From Ruminococcus sp. AF31-8BH (GTDB lineage: Bacteria > Bacillota > Clostridia > Lachnospirales > Lachnospiraceae), in the NCBI RefSeq assembly GCF_003460605.1, contig NZ_QTVN01000007.1, positions 174,816 to 238,815 on the forward strand: a DNA stretch of 64,000 bases, in the 5' to 3' direction. The translations under genes and the position numbers were made by a program. Below the pieces are notes generated by a model. The model searched no databases. It was given only the letters and a program-made list of their open reading frames with translations, and had not been told where the DNA came from. Position 1 is the stretch's first letter. Every line of letters begins with the position of its first letter. This document shows, one piece after another, positions 15,625 through 24,877 of the stretch.

Positions 15625-16458
15625 ATGAAGATTTTAGATTCCAAATTTATGAAGGGCTTTATTAAAATGGCAGACGATGGTTTCCAGCAGGGCTGGCACG
15701 AGAGAAACGGCGGAAACTTAAGCTATCGTCTGAAAAATGAGGAAGTAGAAATGATCCGCCCCCGTCTGAATGCACCGGGAGAGTGGCAGCCAATCGGCAC
15801 AGAGGTGCCGGGACTTGCAGGAGAGTTTTTCCTGGTAACCGGAAGCGGCAAATATTTCCGAAATATAGCAGTAGACCCGGAAGCATGCCTGGCTATTATC
15901 GAGCTGGACGACAAGGGCGTTAATTACAGAATCCGCTGGGGCCTTGTAGAAGGCGGCCGCCCAACCAGTGAGCTTCCTACCCACCTGATGAACCACGAAG
16001 TAAAGAAAAAGCTGACAAATGGAAAGCATCGTGTTATTTATCACGCACATACCACAAACACCATTGCGCTTACCTTTGTGCTTCCTCTGGATGACAAGGT
16101 ATTTACAAGAGAGCTGTGGGAGTCTGCGACAGAGTGCCCGGTAGTTTTCCCAGATGGTGTAGGCGTTGTTGGCTGGATGGTGCCAGGCGGAAGAGAGATC
16201 GCAGTAAAGACTGCAGAGCTGATGAAAAAATATGATGTTGTCATCTGGGCACATCACGGAATGTTCTGCTCCGGAGAGGACTTTGACCTGACCTTTGGTC
16301 TTCTTCACACAGTAGAGAAGTCCGCTGAGATCCTGGTAAAGGTAATGTCCATGGCTCCACGTAAGCTGCAGACCATCACACCAGATGATTTCCGGGCAGT
16401 AGCCAAAGATTTCCACGTAACCCTGCCGGAAGAATTCCTTTACGAAAAAGAGCAGTAA
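15625..16458 (+). CDS. rhaD: Rhamnulose-1-phosphate aldolase
   Basis: 277 aa from the ATG at 15625 (AAGGAG, 8-nt spacing); this length matches RhaD. It cleaves L-rhamnulose-1-phosphate to DHAP and L-lactaldehyde. Class II zinc aldolase features: RNGGNLSYRL near the N-terminus, VTGSGKYFRN, the two zinc histidines in YHAHTTNTIAL and a third in IWAHHGMFCSG. No rhaA or rhaB lies beside it, so the rhamnose pathway is split across the genome or the enzyme serves another deoxysugar such as fuculose. A full palindromic repeat follows 17 bp downstream. Confidence 0.92.
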   Translation: MKILDSKFMKGFIKMADDGFQQGWHERNGGNLSYRLKNEEVEMIRPRLNAPGEWQPIGTEVPGLAGEFFLVTGSGKYFRNIAVDPEACLAIIELDDKGVNYRIRWGLVEGGRPTSELPTHLMNHEVKKKLTNGKHRVIYHAHTTNTIALTFVLPLDDKVFTRELWESATECPVVFPDGVGVVGWMVPGGREIAVKTAELMKKYDVVIWAHHGMFCSGEDFDLTFGLLHTVEKSAEILVKVMSMAPRKLQTITPDDFRAVAKDFHVTLPEEFLYEKEQ

Positions 16459-16475
16459 ATTTATATAAGACCTGC

Positions 16476-16641
16476 CTAGAGCGTGTTTGAAAAAGCATTC
16501 CTGCAATCTGCACGCCCCACTTTGCGGTATATTTTGCCCGAATTCAGTTGCCGTAGCCCGCTACGGCGCCCTCATCCGGACAAAATCTCCCACAAATTGT
16601 GACGCACATCTTGCAGAAAGCCTTTTTCAAACACGCTCTAG
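16476..16641. repeat. 166-bp CTAG-ended palindromic repeat, full copy
   Basis: Starts CTAGAGCGTGTTTGAAAAAG and ends with its complement (CTTTTTCAAACACGCTCTAG). Sub-terminal blocks also pair, and a central hairpin CCGTAGC/GCTACGG is present. It encodes nothing. Partial copies of its ends occur at 3815, 11497, 13988, 14784, 15566 and 38267. Confidence 0.8.
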
Positions 16642-16708
16642 GGCAAGCTTCAATGCTTCTTTGGACAGGTTTTTTATTTGCAAAAAATTGTAAAAGATAT
16701 AAAAATAC

Positions 16709-16737
16709 TTGACAATTAATTTTTTCTGTGCTATTTT
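16709..16737 (+). promoter_or_regulatory. Promoter of the trp operon
   Basis: TTGACA at 16709-16714, a 17-bp spacer and TATTTT at 16732-16737, placing transcription start just before the T-box. Confidence 0.8.
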
Positions 16738-16759
16738 ATATAAAAATTCAATTTAACAG

Positions 16760-17098
16760 ACTAAACCGTTGAAGCGGGGATAAAGATGATCGTGCACCCA
16801 CAGAGAGTCCGGGAGGCTGAGAGCCGGATGGTAATGCAGTTTATCAAATGGGCCGCTGAGGGCGCATTGAAAGGCGGACAGGAAGCAGAACAGGGCAGAC
16901 TTAGAAATGGCCAAGAGAGTTTTGCATCAGATGCCAAGTAGCGTGCGACGTAAGACATACGTCAGTTGTCAGGAGTATGATAGTATTCCGTTAAGAGCAC
17001 GATTGATTGATCGTGAATCAAGGTGGCACCGCGGGTGAGTATATTATGGGACCCGTCCTTGACAGACTTAGAAGTTCTGTCAAGGACGGGTCTTTTCT
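16760..17098 (+). ncRNA. T-box riboswitch, tryptophan
   Basis: A tRNA-sensing leader. The stem I base is GCGG/CCGC, with AGAGAGTCCGGGAGGCTGAG typical of the apical part. The probable specifier codon TGG at 16849-16851 precedes GCCGCTGAG. The T-box proper, AAGGTGGCACCGCGGGT, lies at 17020-17036. The terminator pairs 17050-17067 with 17076-17092, followed by a T-rich tail. Uncharged tRNA-Trp would favour the antiterminator and trp transcription. The specifier assignment is supported by the operon it controls. Confidence 0.92.
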
Positions 17099-17132
17099 AT
17101 TGTCACATTAGTATATACGGAGGTGTTAAAAG

Positions 17133-18644
17133 ATGTATCCAACATTTGACGAGATCAGTGAAATGGCAGCAGCAGGAACCTACAAAAGAATTCCGGTCTG
17201 CAAAGAGTTGTACGCAGACAGCTACACCCCGGTGGAGATGATGCGGATCCTTCACAAAGCCAGTCATCACTGCTATCTGCTGGAAAGTGCCAGCCAGAAT
17301 GAGGTATGGGGCAGATATTCCTTTCTGGGATATGATCCTTCCATGGAAATTACCTGTACAGACGGTACCTTAAGAATCCGCAGAACAAAAGAAGCAATGG
17401 AAGCCGGGGGAAACGGAACAGACAGTTCTGTGGAGGAAATCCGGCAGGTCACTCATCCAGGCGATGCCATCCGTGAGATCATCGAAAAATACAAAAGCCC
17501 GGTCATGGAAAATATGCCGGCATTCACGGGCGGCCTGGTAGGATATTTTTCCTACGACTACATTAAATACAGCGAGCCAAAGCTGAACTTAAAGGACGAA
17601 GAACAGCAGGACTTCCGGGACCTGGATCTGATGCTTTTCAACGATGTCATTGCTTTTGACCATTATCTCCAGAAGGTGCTTCTGATCACAGGCGTTATGA
17701 CCGATAATCTGGAAGAATCCTACCAAAAAGCAGCTGACAAGTTAGAAGAGATGACCCGCCTGATCAAAAAAGGAAAAAAGAAGGTTTTCCCGCCTATTCA
17801 GCTGAAGTCCGAAATAAAGCCCCAGTTCCCAAAGGAAAAGTACTGTGACATGGTGGAAAAAGCCAAGCATTATATCCATGAGGGGGATATCTTCCAGGTA
17901 GTTCTTTCCAATCCTATGAGAGCGAAAGCAGAAGGAAGCTTATTTGACACCTACAGAGTGCTGCGTGCAACCAATCCATCCCCCTATATGTTCTATTTTT
18001 CCAGCGATGATATTGAGATCGCCGGAGCTTCCCCGGAGACACTGGTGAAGCTGGAACATGGAAACTTAAGCACCTTCCCTCTTGCTGGAACAAGACCCCG
18101 TGGAAAAAATGCAGAAGAGGATAGGGCCCTTGAGGCAGACCTCCTTCAGGATGAAAAAGAGCTGGCAGAGCACAATATGCTGGTGGATCTTGGAAGAAAT
18201 GACATTGGAAAGATCAGTAAGCTTGGCAGCGTGAAGGTGGAAAAATACCTGACCGTGGAACGATATTCCTGTGTGATGCATCTTGGTTCTACCGTAACAG
18301 GCGTTATCAAAGAAGGAAAAGATGCTATTGATGCAGTGGATGCTGTTTTACCGGCAGGAACCCTTTCAGGAGCGCCAAAGTTCCGTGCCTGCCAGATCAT
18401 ACAGGAATTAGAGCAAAGCAAACGAGGAATTTACGGCGGAGCCATTGGATACGTGGATTTCACAGGAAACCTGGATGTGTGCATTGCGATTCGCCTGGTT
18501 TACAAAAAGAAGGATGAGATCTGTATCCGTTCCGGCGCCGGAATCGTAGCAGACAGCATACCGGAAAAAGAATTTGAAGAGTGCCAGAATAAGGCAAGAG
18601 CAGTGGTAAGGGCCATCAGCCAGGCAGAGGAGGGATTGGAATGA
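17133..18644 (+). CDS. trpE: Anthranilate synthase component I
   Basis: 503 aa. With TrpG it makes anthranilate from chorismate. The LLES motif (49-52) and neighbouring residues form the tryptophan feedback site. The chorismate-binding C-terminal half shows FQVVLSNPM, IAGASPETLVKL, PLAGTRPRGK, ERYSCVMHLGSTV and IRSGAGIVADS. GGAGG precedes the start. First gene after the T-box; its last 4 nt overlap trpG (ATGA). Confidence 0.96.
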   Translation: MYPTFDEISEMAAAGTYKRIPVCKELYADSYTPVEMMRILHKASHHCYLLESASQNEVWGRYSFLGYDPSMEITCTDGTLRIRRTKEAMEAGGNGTDSSVEEIRQVTHPGDAIREIIEKYKSPVMENMPAFTGGLVGYFSYDYIKYSEPKLNLKDEEQQDFRDLDLMLFNDVIAFDHYLQKVLLITGVMTDNLEESYQKAADKLEEMTRLIKKGKKKVFPPIQLKSEIKPQFPKEKYCDMVEKAKHYIHEGDIFQVVLSNPMRAKAEGSLFDTYRVLRATNPSPYMFYFSSDDIEIAGASPETLVKLEHGNLSTFPLAGTRPRGKNAEEDRALEADLLQDEKELAEHNMLVDLGRNDIGKISKLGSVKVEKYLTVERYSCVMHLGSTVTGVIKEGKDAIDAVDAVLPAGTLSGAPKFRACQIIQELEQSKRGIYGGAIGYVDFTGNLDVCIAIRLVYKKKDEICIRSGAGIVADSIPEKEFEECQNKARAVVRAISQAEEGLE

Positions 18645-19216
18645 TTTTACTAATTGATAATTACGACAGCTTTTCCTATAACCTGTATCAGCTGATCGGA
18701 TCTGTAAATCCAGATGTGCAGGTGGTAAGAAACGATGCGGTTTCCCTTGAGGAGATTGAAAAGATGGCACCGGAAGCCATCGTGCTTTCCCCGGGACCGG
18801 GAAGACCGGAGGATGCAGGAATCTGTATTCCTGTAATAAAAGAGTTTGCAGGCAAAATCCCAATTCTGGGCGTGTGCCTTGGCCATCAGAGCATCTGCGA
18901 AGCATTTGGCGGCGTTGTCTCTTACGCAAAGGAATTAAAGCACGGCAAGCAGGATGAGATGATCCGTACTTGTGACAGTGTCCTTCTAAATGGACTGCCA
19001 GAACGGTTCCAGGCAGCCAGATATCACTCCCTTGCGGCAAGGGAAGAAACCCTTCCAAAGGAACTGATCGTGACTGCCAAGTCAGAGGATGGAGAAATCA
19101 TGGCAGTAGAACATAAAGATTATCCGGTATACGGCGTGCAATTCCATCCGGAATCTGTTATGACCCCGGACGGAAAAAAGATGATAGAGAATTTCTTGAA
19201 AGGAGCAGAAAAATGA
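18641..19216 (+). CDS. trpG: Anthranilate synthase component II (glutamine amidotransferase)
   Basis: 191 aa. It provides ammonia to TrpE. The nucleophile is Cys79 in LGVCLGHQ; oxyanion-region [11 protein letters not shown] (50-60) and the His-Glu of QFHPESV complete the class I triad. A free-standing TrpG, not fused to TrpD or TrpE. Overlaps trpE and trpD by 4 nt each, implying coupled translation. Confidence 0.95.
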   Translation: MILLIDNYDSFSYNLYQLIGSVNPDVQVVRNDAVSLEEIEKMAPEAIVLSPGPGRPEDAGICIPVIKEFAGKIPILGVCLGHQSICEAFGGVVSYAKELKHGKQDEMIRTCDSVLLNGLPERFQAARYHSLAAREETLPKELIVTAKSEDGEIMAVEHKDYPVYGVQFHPESVMTPDGKKMIENFLKGAEK

Positions 19217-20226
19217 TCAGAGAAAGCATTATCAAATTATCCAAAAAACAGGACTTAACATATCAGGAAGCAGAAGAGGTTATGGATGAGATTATGAGCG
19301 GAAAAGCAACTCCGGTTCAGATGTCCGCTTATCTGACTGCATTAGCATTAAAAGGTGAGACCATCGACGAGATTACAGCATCCGCAGCAGGCATGAGAGC
19401 ACACTGCATTAAGCTGCTCCATGACATGGATGTGCTGGAAATCGTGGGAACAGGCGGAGACGGATCCAATTCTTTTAATATTTCCACAACTGCTTCCCTG
19501 GTGATCTCAGCAGGCGGCGTATCGGTAGCAAAACACGGAAACCGTGCCGCTTCCTCCAAATCCGGTGCTGCGGATGTGTTAGAAGCACTTGGTGTAAAGA
19601 TCACCATTCCGTCGGAAAAAAGCCAGGAACTTCTGGAAAAAATCGGGATTTGTTTCCTGTTTGCCCAGAATTACCACATTGCAATGAAGTATGTAGCACC
19701 GATCCGTAAAGAGCTGGGAATCCGCACCGTATTTAATATTCTTGGACCTCTCAGCAACCCGGCTGGCGCCAATATGGAGCTGATGGGTGTTTATGATGAG
19801 GCTCTTGTACAGCCGCTGGCACAGGTTATGGCAAACTTAGGCGTGACAAGAGGAATGGTCGTATTTGGACAGGACAGCTTAGATGAGATCTCTATGAGCG
19901 CACCTACTTCTGTATGCGAAATTAAGGATGGAAAATTTACTTCCTATGTATTGACTCCAGAGCAGTTCGGATATAAGCGCTGCCAAAAAGAAGAACTTCA
20001 GGGAGGAACCCCACAGGAAAACGCCGCAATCACAAGAGCAATTCTGGAAGGCCAGGAGACTGGGGCAAAACGCCAGGCAGTCTGCCTGAATGCTGGTGCA
20101 GCACTTTATATTGCAGGAAAGGCAGATGATCTTGCTTCCGGAGTGAAGCTGGCAGAAGAGCTGATCGACAGCGGCGCAGCCTTGAAGAAGCTGGAAGAGT
20201 TTATTGAAATGAGCAATATGGAATAA
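19213..20226 (+). CDS. trpD: Anthranilate phosphoribosyltransferase
   Basis: 337 aa, normal length. It transfers phosphoribose from PRPP to anthranilate. The glycine-rich PRPP loop [13 protein letters not shown] lies at 79-91; [21 protein letters not shown] and [11 protein letters not shown] are further family signatures. Third gene of the operon, 59 bp before trpC. Confidence 0.95.
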   Translation: MIRESIIKLSKKQDLTYQEAEEVMDEIMSGKATPVQMSAYLTALALKGETIDEITASAAGMRAHCIKLLHDMDVLEIVGTGGDGSNSFNISTTASLVISAGGVSVAKHGNRAASSKSGAADVLEALGVKITIPSEKSQELLEKIGICFLFAQNYHIAMKYVAPIRKELGIRTVFNILGPLSNPAGANMELMGVYDEALVQPLAQVMANLGVTRGMVVFGQDSLDEISMSAPTSVCEIKDGKFTSYVLTPEQFGYKRCQKEELQGGTPQENAAITRAILEGQETGAKRQAVCLNAGAALYIAGKADDLASGVKLAEELIDSGAALKKLEEFIEMSNME

Positions 20227-20285
20227 CATAATAGAGAAAGATTTTATAACAAAAATGATAAAATAAAACAGCAGTAGGAGATATC

Positions 20286-21083
20286 ATGAGTATTTTAACG
20301 GAAATAGCAGCACGAACCAGGGAACGGATTGAAGAAGAGAAATTTAAGGTTCCAACAAGGGTCCTGATGTCACAGCTGGATTCGGAACTGGCGAAGCATG
20401 CAATGGAGAAGCAGAGTTTTCTGGATGCTTTAAGAAAGCCGGGAATGTCTTATATCTGCGAGGTGAAAAAGGCGTCCCCCTCCAAAGGGCTGATCGCGCC
20501 GGATTTTCCTTATCTGAATATTGCAAAAGAGTATGAGGCAGCAGGTGCTTCCGCAATTTCCTGCCTTACAGAACCCTTTTATTTTCAGGGATCTGACAGG
20601 TATCTGCAGGAGATTGCAGGGAATGTGAACATTCCGGTGCTTCGCAAGGACTTTACGGTAGATGAGTATATGATCTACCAGGCCAAGGCTTTTGGTGCTT
20701 CAGCCGTGCTTCTGATCTGTGCCATTCTGGACAATGTACAGCTGAAAGCTTTTGGAGAACTGGCGCAGGATCTGGGACTGGATGCCCTGGTGGAAGCCCA
20801 TGATGAGTGGGAAGTAGACAGGGCGCTGAATCTTGAGGCGAAGATCGTGGGAGTCAATAACCGGAATCTTCATGATTTTACCGTAGATATGGAAAACAGC
20901 GTGCGGCTTCGAAAGATGGCACCGGAGAATACAGTATTTGTCTCAGAAAGCGGAATTAAAACATCTAAGGATATTCGTATTTTGTACCAGAATAAAGTGG
21001 ACGCCGTACTCATCGGCGAAACCCTTATGCGAAGCCCGGATAAGAAGGCAGCGCTTGAGGAACTGAATAAAGACATTGTTTAA
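20286..21083 (+). CDS. trpC: Indole-3-glycerol-phosphate synthase
   Basis: 265 aa TIM barrel. It closes the indole ring of CdRP. EVKKASPSKG at 59-68 holds the catalytic Lys region; VLRKDFTVDEY, LDALVEAHDEWE and VNNRNLHDFTVD follow in the expected order. The N-terminal helix MSILTEIAARTRERI is typical. A free-standing enzyme, separate from TrpF. Confidence 0.95.
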   Translation: MSILTEIAARTRERIEEEKFKVPTRVLMSQLDSELAKHAMEKQSFLDALRKPGMSYICEVKKASPSKGLIAPDFPYLNIAKEYEAAGASAISCLTEPFYFQGSDRYLQEIAGNVNIPVLRKDFTVDEYMIYQAKAFGASAVLLICAILDNVQLKAFGELAQDLGLDALVEAHDEWEVDRALNLEAKIVGVNNRNLHDFTVDMENSVRLRKMAPENTVFVSESGIKTSKDIRILYQNKVDAVLIGETLMRSPDKKAALEELNKDIV

Positions 21084-21106
21084 AAAGTGAAAAGGAATAG
21101 AACAAT

Positions 21107-21754
21107 ATGGCAAAATTAAAAATCTGCGGACTGACATGTGAGGCAGATGTTGCAGCAGTAAATGAGGTGAAGCCAGACTTCGCAGGATTCGTAATAGAGG
21201 TACCGGGAAGACGCCGGAGCGTTACACCAGAACAGGTGAAAGTCCTGGTTAAGGGACTGAATGAAGAGACCCTTCCGATAGGCGTGTTCGTAGATGCGCC
21301 GCCGGAACTGCCCATCTCGTTACTAAGAGATGGAACTCTGTGGGCAGCACAGCTTCACGGAAACGAGGACGAAGACTATATTGAAAAGATCCAGAACATG
21401 ACCGGAAAGCCCGTGATCAAGGCATTTTCCATCAAAACTCCAGAGGACGTAAAGCGTGCCCTTCGAAGTCCTGCCGACTATATCCTTCTGGATCAGGGAG
21501 CCGGCGGAACCGGAGAAATCTTTGACTGGGATCTGGTTCCCCCTGTAAAGCGTCCCTTTTTCCTGGCAGGCGGCCTCGCCCCCGAAAACCTTCGAACTGC
21601 CATTGCAAAGCTGCATCCCTGGGCGGTAGACATCAGCAGCAGCCTTGAAACCGATGGCAAAAAAGACCCAGCCAAAATCCGCCAGCTCTCTAAAATGCTG
21701 AAACAGATCAACACTCTGGAAGCTTACAAAAAAGAGCGCGAGGCAGATTACTAA
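21107..21754 (+). CDS. trpF: Phosphoribosylanthranilate isomerase
   Basis: 215 aa TIM barrel that isomerises PRA to CdRP. The catalytic Cys sits in KICGLT (residues 4-9) and the catalytic Asp in LLDQGAGGTGEIFDW. LAGGLAPENL forms the phosphate loop. RBS AAAGGAA. From about 21530 onward the gene becomes noticeably richer in C-ending codons, a trend that continues into trpB. Confidence 0.93.
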   Translation: MAKLKICGLTCEADVAAVNEVKPDFAGFVIEVPGRRRSVTPEQVKVLVKGLNEETLPIGVFVDAPPELPISLLRDGTLWAAQLHGNEDEDYIEKIQNMTGKPVIKAFSIKTPEDVKRALRSPADYILLDQGAGGTGEIFDWDLVPPVKRPFFLAGGLAPENLRTAIAKLHPWAVDISSSLETDGKKDPAKIRQLSKMLKQINTLEAYKKEREADY

Positions 21755-21778
21755 AGTATAAAGGAAAGGAACAACACC

Positions 21779-22963
21779 ATGTCAAAAGGAAGATTTGGAA
21801 TTCACGGCGGTCAGTACATTCCCGAAACCCTGATGAACGCCGTAATTGAACTAGAAGAAGCCTACAATCACTACAAAGACAACCCAGAATTCAACCAGGA
21901 ACTTACCGAACTTTTAAATGAATATGCCGGCCGTCCTTCCCGCCTCTACTACGCAGCCCACATGACCGAAGACTTAGGCGGAGCCAAAGTATACCTCAAA
22001 AGAGAAGACTTAAACCACACAGGCGCCCACAAAATCAACAACGTCTTAGGCCAGGTTCTCCTTGCCAAAAAGATGGGAAAGACCCGTGTGATCGCAGAAA
22101 CCGGAGCCGGCCAGCACGGCGTAGCAACCGCTACCGCAGCAGCCCTCATGGGAATGGAATGTGAAGTTTTCATGGGAAAAGAGGACACCGAACGTCAGGC
22201 CTTAAACGTATACAAAATGCGTCTCCTTGGTGCCAAAGTCCATCCTGTGACCTCTGGAACTGCAACCCTGAAGGATGCCGTATCCGAAACCATGCGCGAG
22301 TGGACCAACCGAATTGCTGACACCCACTACGTACTTGGTTCTGTTATGGGCCCCCATCCTTTCCCAACTATTGTCCGTGATTTTCAGGCAGTTATCTCCA
22401 AAGAAATCAAAGAGCAGATGCTGGAAAAAGAAGGCAAGCTCCCGGATGCAGTCCTTGCATGCGTAGGCGGCGGCTCCAATGCCATCGGAACCTTCTATCA
22501 TTTCATTGAAGACAAAGACGTACAGCTCATCGGCTGTGAGGCAGCAGGAAGAGGCGTCAATACAGCAGAAACAGCAGCCACCATCGCCACAGGCAAGCTT
22601 GGCATTTTCCACGGAATGAAATCCTATTTCTGTCAGGACGAGTACGGCCAGATCGCTCCAGTATACTCTATTTCCGCAGGCCTGGATTACCCGGGAATCG
22701 GACCGGAGCATGCCCATCTTTATGATACCGGACGCGCCCAGTATGTGCCGGTAACCGACGAAGAAGCGGTAGAAGCGTTTGAATATCTTTCCAGAACAGA
22801 AGGTATCATTCCGGCAATCGAAAGCGCCCATGCAGTTGCCTATGCAAGAAAAATCGTACCAAAGATGAGAAAAGACCAGAGCGTTGTCATCACCATTTCC
22901 GGCCGCGGTGACAAAGACTGCGTGGCAATTGCAAGATACAGAGGGGAGGATATCCATGAGTAA
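21779..22963 (+). CDS. trpB: Tryptophan synthase beta chain
   Basis: 394 aa. PLP enzyme joining indole and serine. The Schiff-base lysine is Lys85 in [29 protein letters not shown] and the phosphate-binding GGGSNAIG are canonical TrpB1 features. The 5' half (to about 22.4 kb) uses many CTC, ACC, GCC and AAC codons compared with its neighbours. It overlaps trpA by 8 nt, as usual for the tightly coupled subunits. Confidence 0.96.
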   Translation: MSKGRFGIHGGQYIPETLMNAVIELEEAYNHYKDNPEFNQELTELLNEYAGRPSRLYYAAHMTEDLGGAKVYLKREDLNHTGAHKINNVLGQVLLAKKMGKTRVIAETGAGQHGVATATAAALMGMECEVFMGKEDTERQALNVYKMRLLGAKVHPVTSGTATLKDAVSETMREWTNRIADTHYVLGSVMGPHPFPTIVRDFQAVISKEIKEQMLEKEGKLPDAVLACVGGGSNAIGTFYHFIEDKDVQLIGCEAAGRGVNTAETAATIATGKLGIFHGMKSYFCQDEYGQIAPVYSISAGLDYPGIGPEHAHLYDTGRAQYVPVTDEEAVEAFEYLSRTEGIIPAIESAHAVAYARKIVPKMRKDQSVVITISGRGDKDCVAIARYRGEDIHE

Positions 22964-23735
22964 CAAAATCACAGAAGCGTTTGCAAAAGGAAAAGCATTT
23001 ATTCCGTTTATTACCTGCGGAGATCCGTCACTGGAAATCACAGAGCAGCTTGTATACGCAATGGAAGAGGCAGGGGCAGACCTGATCGAGCTTGGAATTC
23101 CATTTTCCGATCCCACAGCAGAAGGTCCTGTGATCCAGGAAGCCAATGTCCGCGCGTTAAGCGGCGGCGTAACCACAGATAAGGTTTTTGACATGGTAGC
23201 AAAGATCCGTCAGAAAACAGCCATCCCTATGGTGTTCATGACCTATGCCAATGTTGTTTTTTCCTATGGAACAGAGCACTTCATAAAGAAAGCAGCAGAA
23301 GTGAGAATGGATGGACTGATCCTTCCAGATGTACCTTTTGAGGAAAAAGAAGAGTTCGATACCGTATGCAAACAGTATGGTCTGGATCTGATCTCCCTGA
23401 TCGCTCCAACCTCCCATGAGCGTATTACCCAGATTGCAAAAGAGGCAAACGGCTTTGTATACTGCGTATCTTCCCTTGGTGTAACCGGAACCAGAACACA
23501 GATCACAACGGATATCGGAGGTATGGTAAAGCTTGTAAAAGCAGCCAAGGATATTCCCTGTGCGGTTGGCTTTGGAATTTCCACCCCGGAGCAGGCAAAG
23601 AAGATGGCAGCCCAGTCTGACGGTGCTATTGTAGGATCTGCTATTGTGAAGCTGTGCGCAGCCCACGGGGAAAACTGTGTTCCTTATGTAAAGGAATATG
23701 TGAAATCCATGAAGGATGCAGTCAGAGAAGCCTAA
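22956..23735 (+). CDS. trpA: Tryptophan synthase alpha chain
   Basis: 259 aa from the ATG at 22956 (GGGGAGGA upstream), overlapping trpB by 8 nt. It cleaves indole-glycerol phosphate and channels indole to TrpB. The catalytic Glu45 is present in [11 protein letters not shown]. The second catalytic acid, normally Asp in SDPxADGP, is Glu56 here (SDPTAEGP). [15 protein letters not shown] and [13 protein letters not shown] form the phosphate site. Last gene of the operon. Confidence 0.95.
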   Translation: MSNKITEAFAKGKAFIPFITCGDPSLEITEQLVYAMEEAGADLIELGIPFSDPTAEGPVIQEANVRALSGGVTTDKVFDMVAKIRQKTAIPMVFMTYANVVFSYGTEHFIKKAAEVRMDGLILPDVPFEEKEEFDTVCKQYGLDLISLIAPTSHERITQIAKEANGFVYCVSSLGVTGTRTQITTDIGGMVKLVKAAKDIPCAVGFGISTPEQAKKMAAQSDGAIVGSAIVKLCAAHGENCVPYVKEYVKSMKDAVREA

Positions 23736-23792
23736 AAAAATAAGAAGTGCAAATAAAAATTTTTTTGTGCATCAATATTCTAAAAAGAGTAT

Positions 23793-23834
23793 AAAAGAGG
23801 GCAAAAGCGTTGACAATTTGCCCTCTTTTTTTTA
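23793..23834 (+). terminator. trp operon terminator
   Basis: AAAGAGGGCAAA near 23794-23805 pairs with TTTGCCCTCTTT near 23817-23828, followed by T8. The loop contains TTGACA. Confidence 0.9.
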
Positions 23835-23838
23835 TAGT
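23810..23838 (+). promoter_or_regulatory. Promoter embedded in the trp terminator
   Basis: TTGACA at 23810-23815 in the terminator loop, a 17-bp spacer and TATAGT at 23833-23838. It serves the lipid-kinase gene starting at 23890. Confidence 0.6.
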
Positions 23839-23889
23839 ATCATATGTGAATCAAATTTTATGTGTAAAATAAGGTAATGAAAAAGAGGA

Positions 23890-24789
23890 ATGAAGTTGGA
23901 GAAAAAACTGGTATTTATTTTTAATCCCAAAGCAGGGAAAGGAAAAATCAAAACATCTCTGATGGAGATTGTAGATATCTTCAACAAATGCGGCTATGAA
24001 GTGATCATCCGTGCCACTCAGGCCCCCAGAGATGCCTACGAACAGGTGAAAAAATATGCAGACCAGGTAGATCTGATCGTCTGCAGCGGCGGTGACGGTA
24101 CCCTGGATGAAGTGGTAACCGGAATCACCGAGGTGGGAAGCAATGTGCCGATCGGCTACATTCCTGCCGGAAGCACCAATGATTTTGCCAACAGTCTTTT
24201 TATGCCCAAGAATATGCTGGATGCTGCATCTATGATCATGGACGGGGAGATCTATAAGTGTGATGTTGGAAGATTCAATCATCAGACCTTTGCATATGTG
24301 GCTGCCTTTGGTCTTTTTACAGATGTGTCCTACGAGACCAGCCAGGACCTGAAGAATATTCTTGGCCATCTGGCCTATGTTCTGGAGGGTGCCAAGAGAC
24401 TTCTGGATATCAAATCCTACCATATGAAAGTAGTGACAGAGAGCGGCGTGATCGAGGATAATTTCATCTACGGCATGGTCACCAATTCCAGATCCGTAGG
24501 CGGTTTTAAGAACCTGACCAAGGATGTGGATATGAATGACGGCCTTTTTGAGGTCACCCTGATCGTACAGCCGAAGAATCCTTTGGAAATGCAGGAAATT
24601 ATCCGGAATCTTCTTAGCATGGAAGACAATTCTGACCTGATCTATTCCTTCAAGGCAAGGAAGCTTACCATTGAAGCGGATGAGGCGGTTGCGTGGACCC
24701 TGGACGGTGAGTACGGCGGAAGCCCTGAGGTTGTGGAGATTGAGAATCTGAAGCAGGCTTTGAATCTTCGCCTGAGAAGTGCACAGTAG
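23890..24789 (+). CDS. Diacylglycerol/lipid kinase family protein (DgkB/YegS-like)
   Basis: 299 aa. NPKAGKGK near the N-terminus, CSGGDGTLDEVVTGI and GYIPAGSTNDFANSL are the nucleotide-binding signatures of the DAGK catalytic domain; the C-terminal beta-sandwich ends with AWTLDGEYGGSPEVVEI, typical of the YegS/BmrU/DgkB group. It probably phosphorylates diacylglycerol at the membrane and recycles it into phospholipid. RBS GAGGA. A separate small integral undecaprenol kinase lies at 40.2 kb. The exact lipid substrate cannot be read from sequence. Confidence 0.88.
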   Translation: MKLEKKLVFIFNPKAGKGKIKTSLMEIVDIFNKCGYEVIIRATQAPRDAYEQVKKYADQVDLIVCSGGDGTLDEVVTGITEVGSNVPIGYIPAGSTNDFANSLFMPKNMLDAASMIMDGEIYKCDVGRFNHQTFAYVAAFGLFTDVSYETSQDLKNILGHLAYVLEGAKRLLDIKSYHMKVVTESGVIEDNFIYGMVTNSRSVGGFKNLTKDVDMNDGLFEVTLIVQPKNPLEMQEIIRNLLSMEDNSDLIYSFKARKLTIEADEAVAWTLDGEYGGSPEVVEIENLKQALNLRLRSAQ

Positions 24790-24877
24790 AGTAGGGAAAA
24801 TACCTGCGCGAAAGGTCAGCAAGCTGCCCAAGATAAAATAAAACCAGTAATGTGTGATGAATGAGAGGAGAGGAACA

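Noticed and set aside
24790..24877. Glutamine-sensing RNA before glnN
   Set aside because: The 88-bp leader contains no motif or stem I can match to known glnA-type RNAs.
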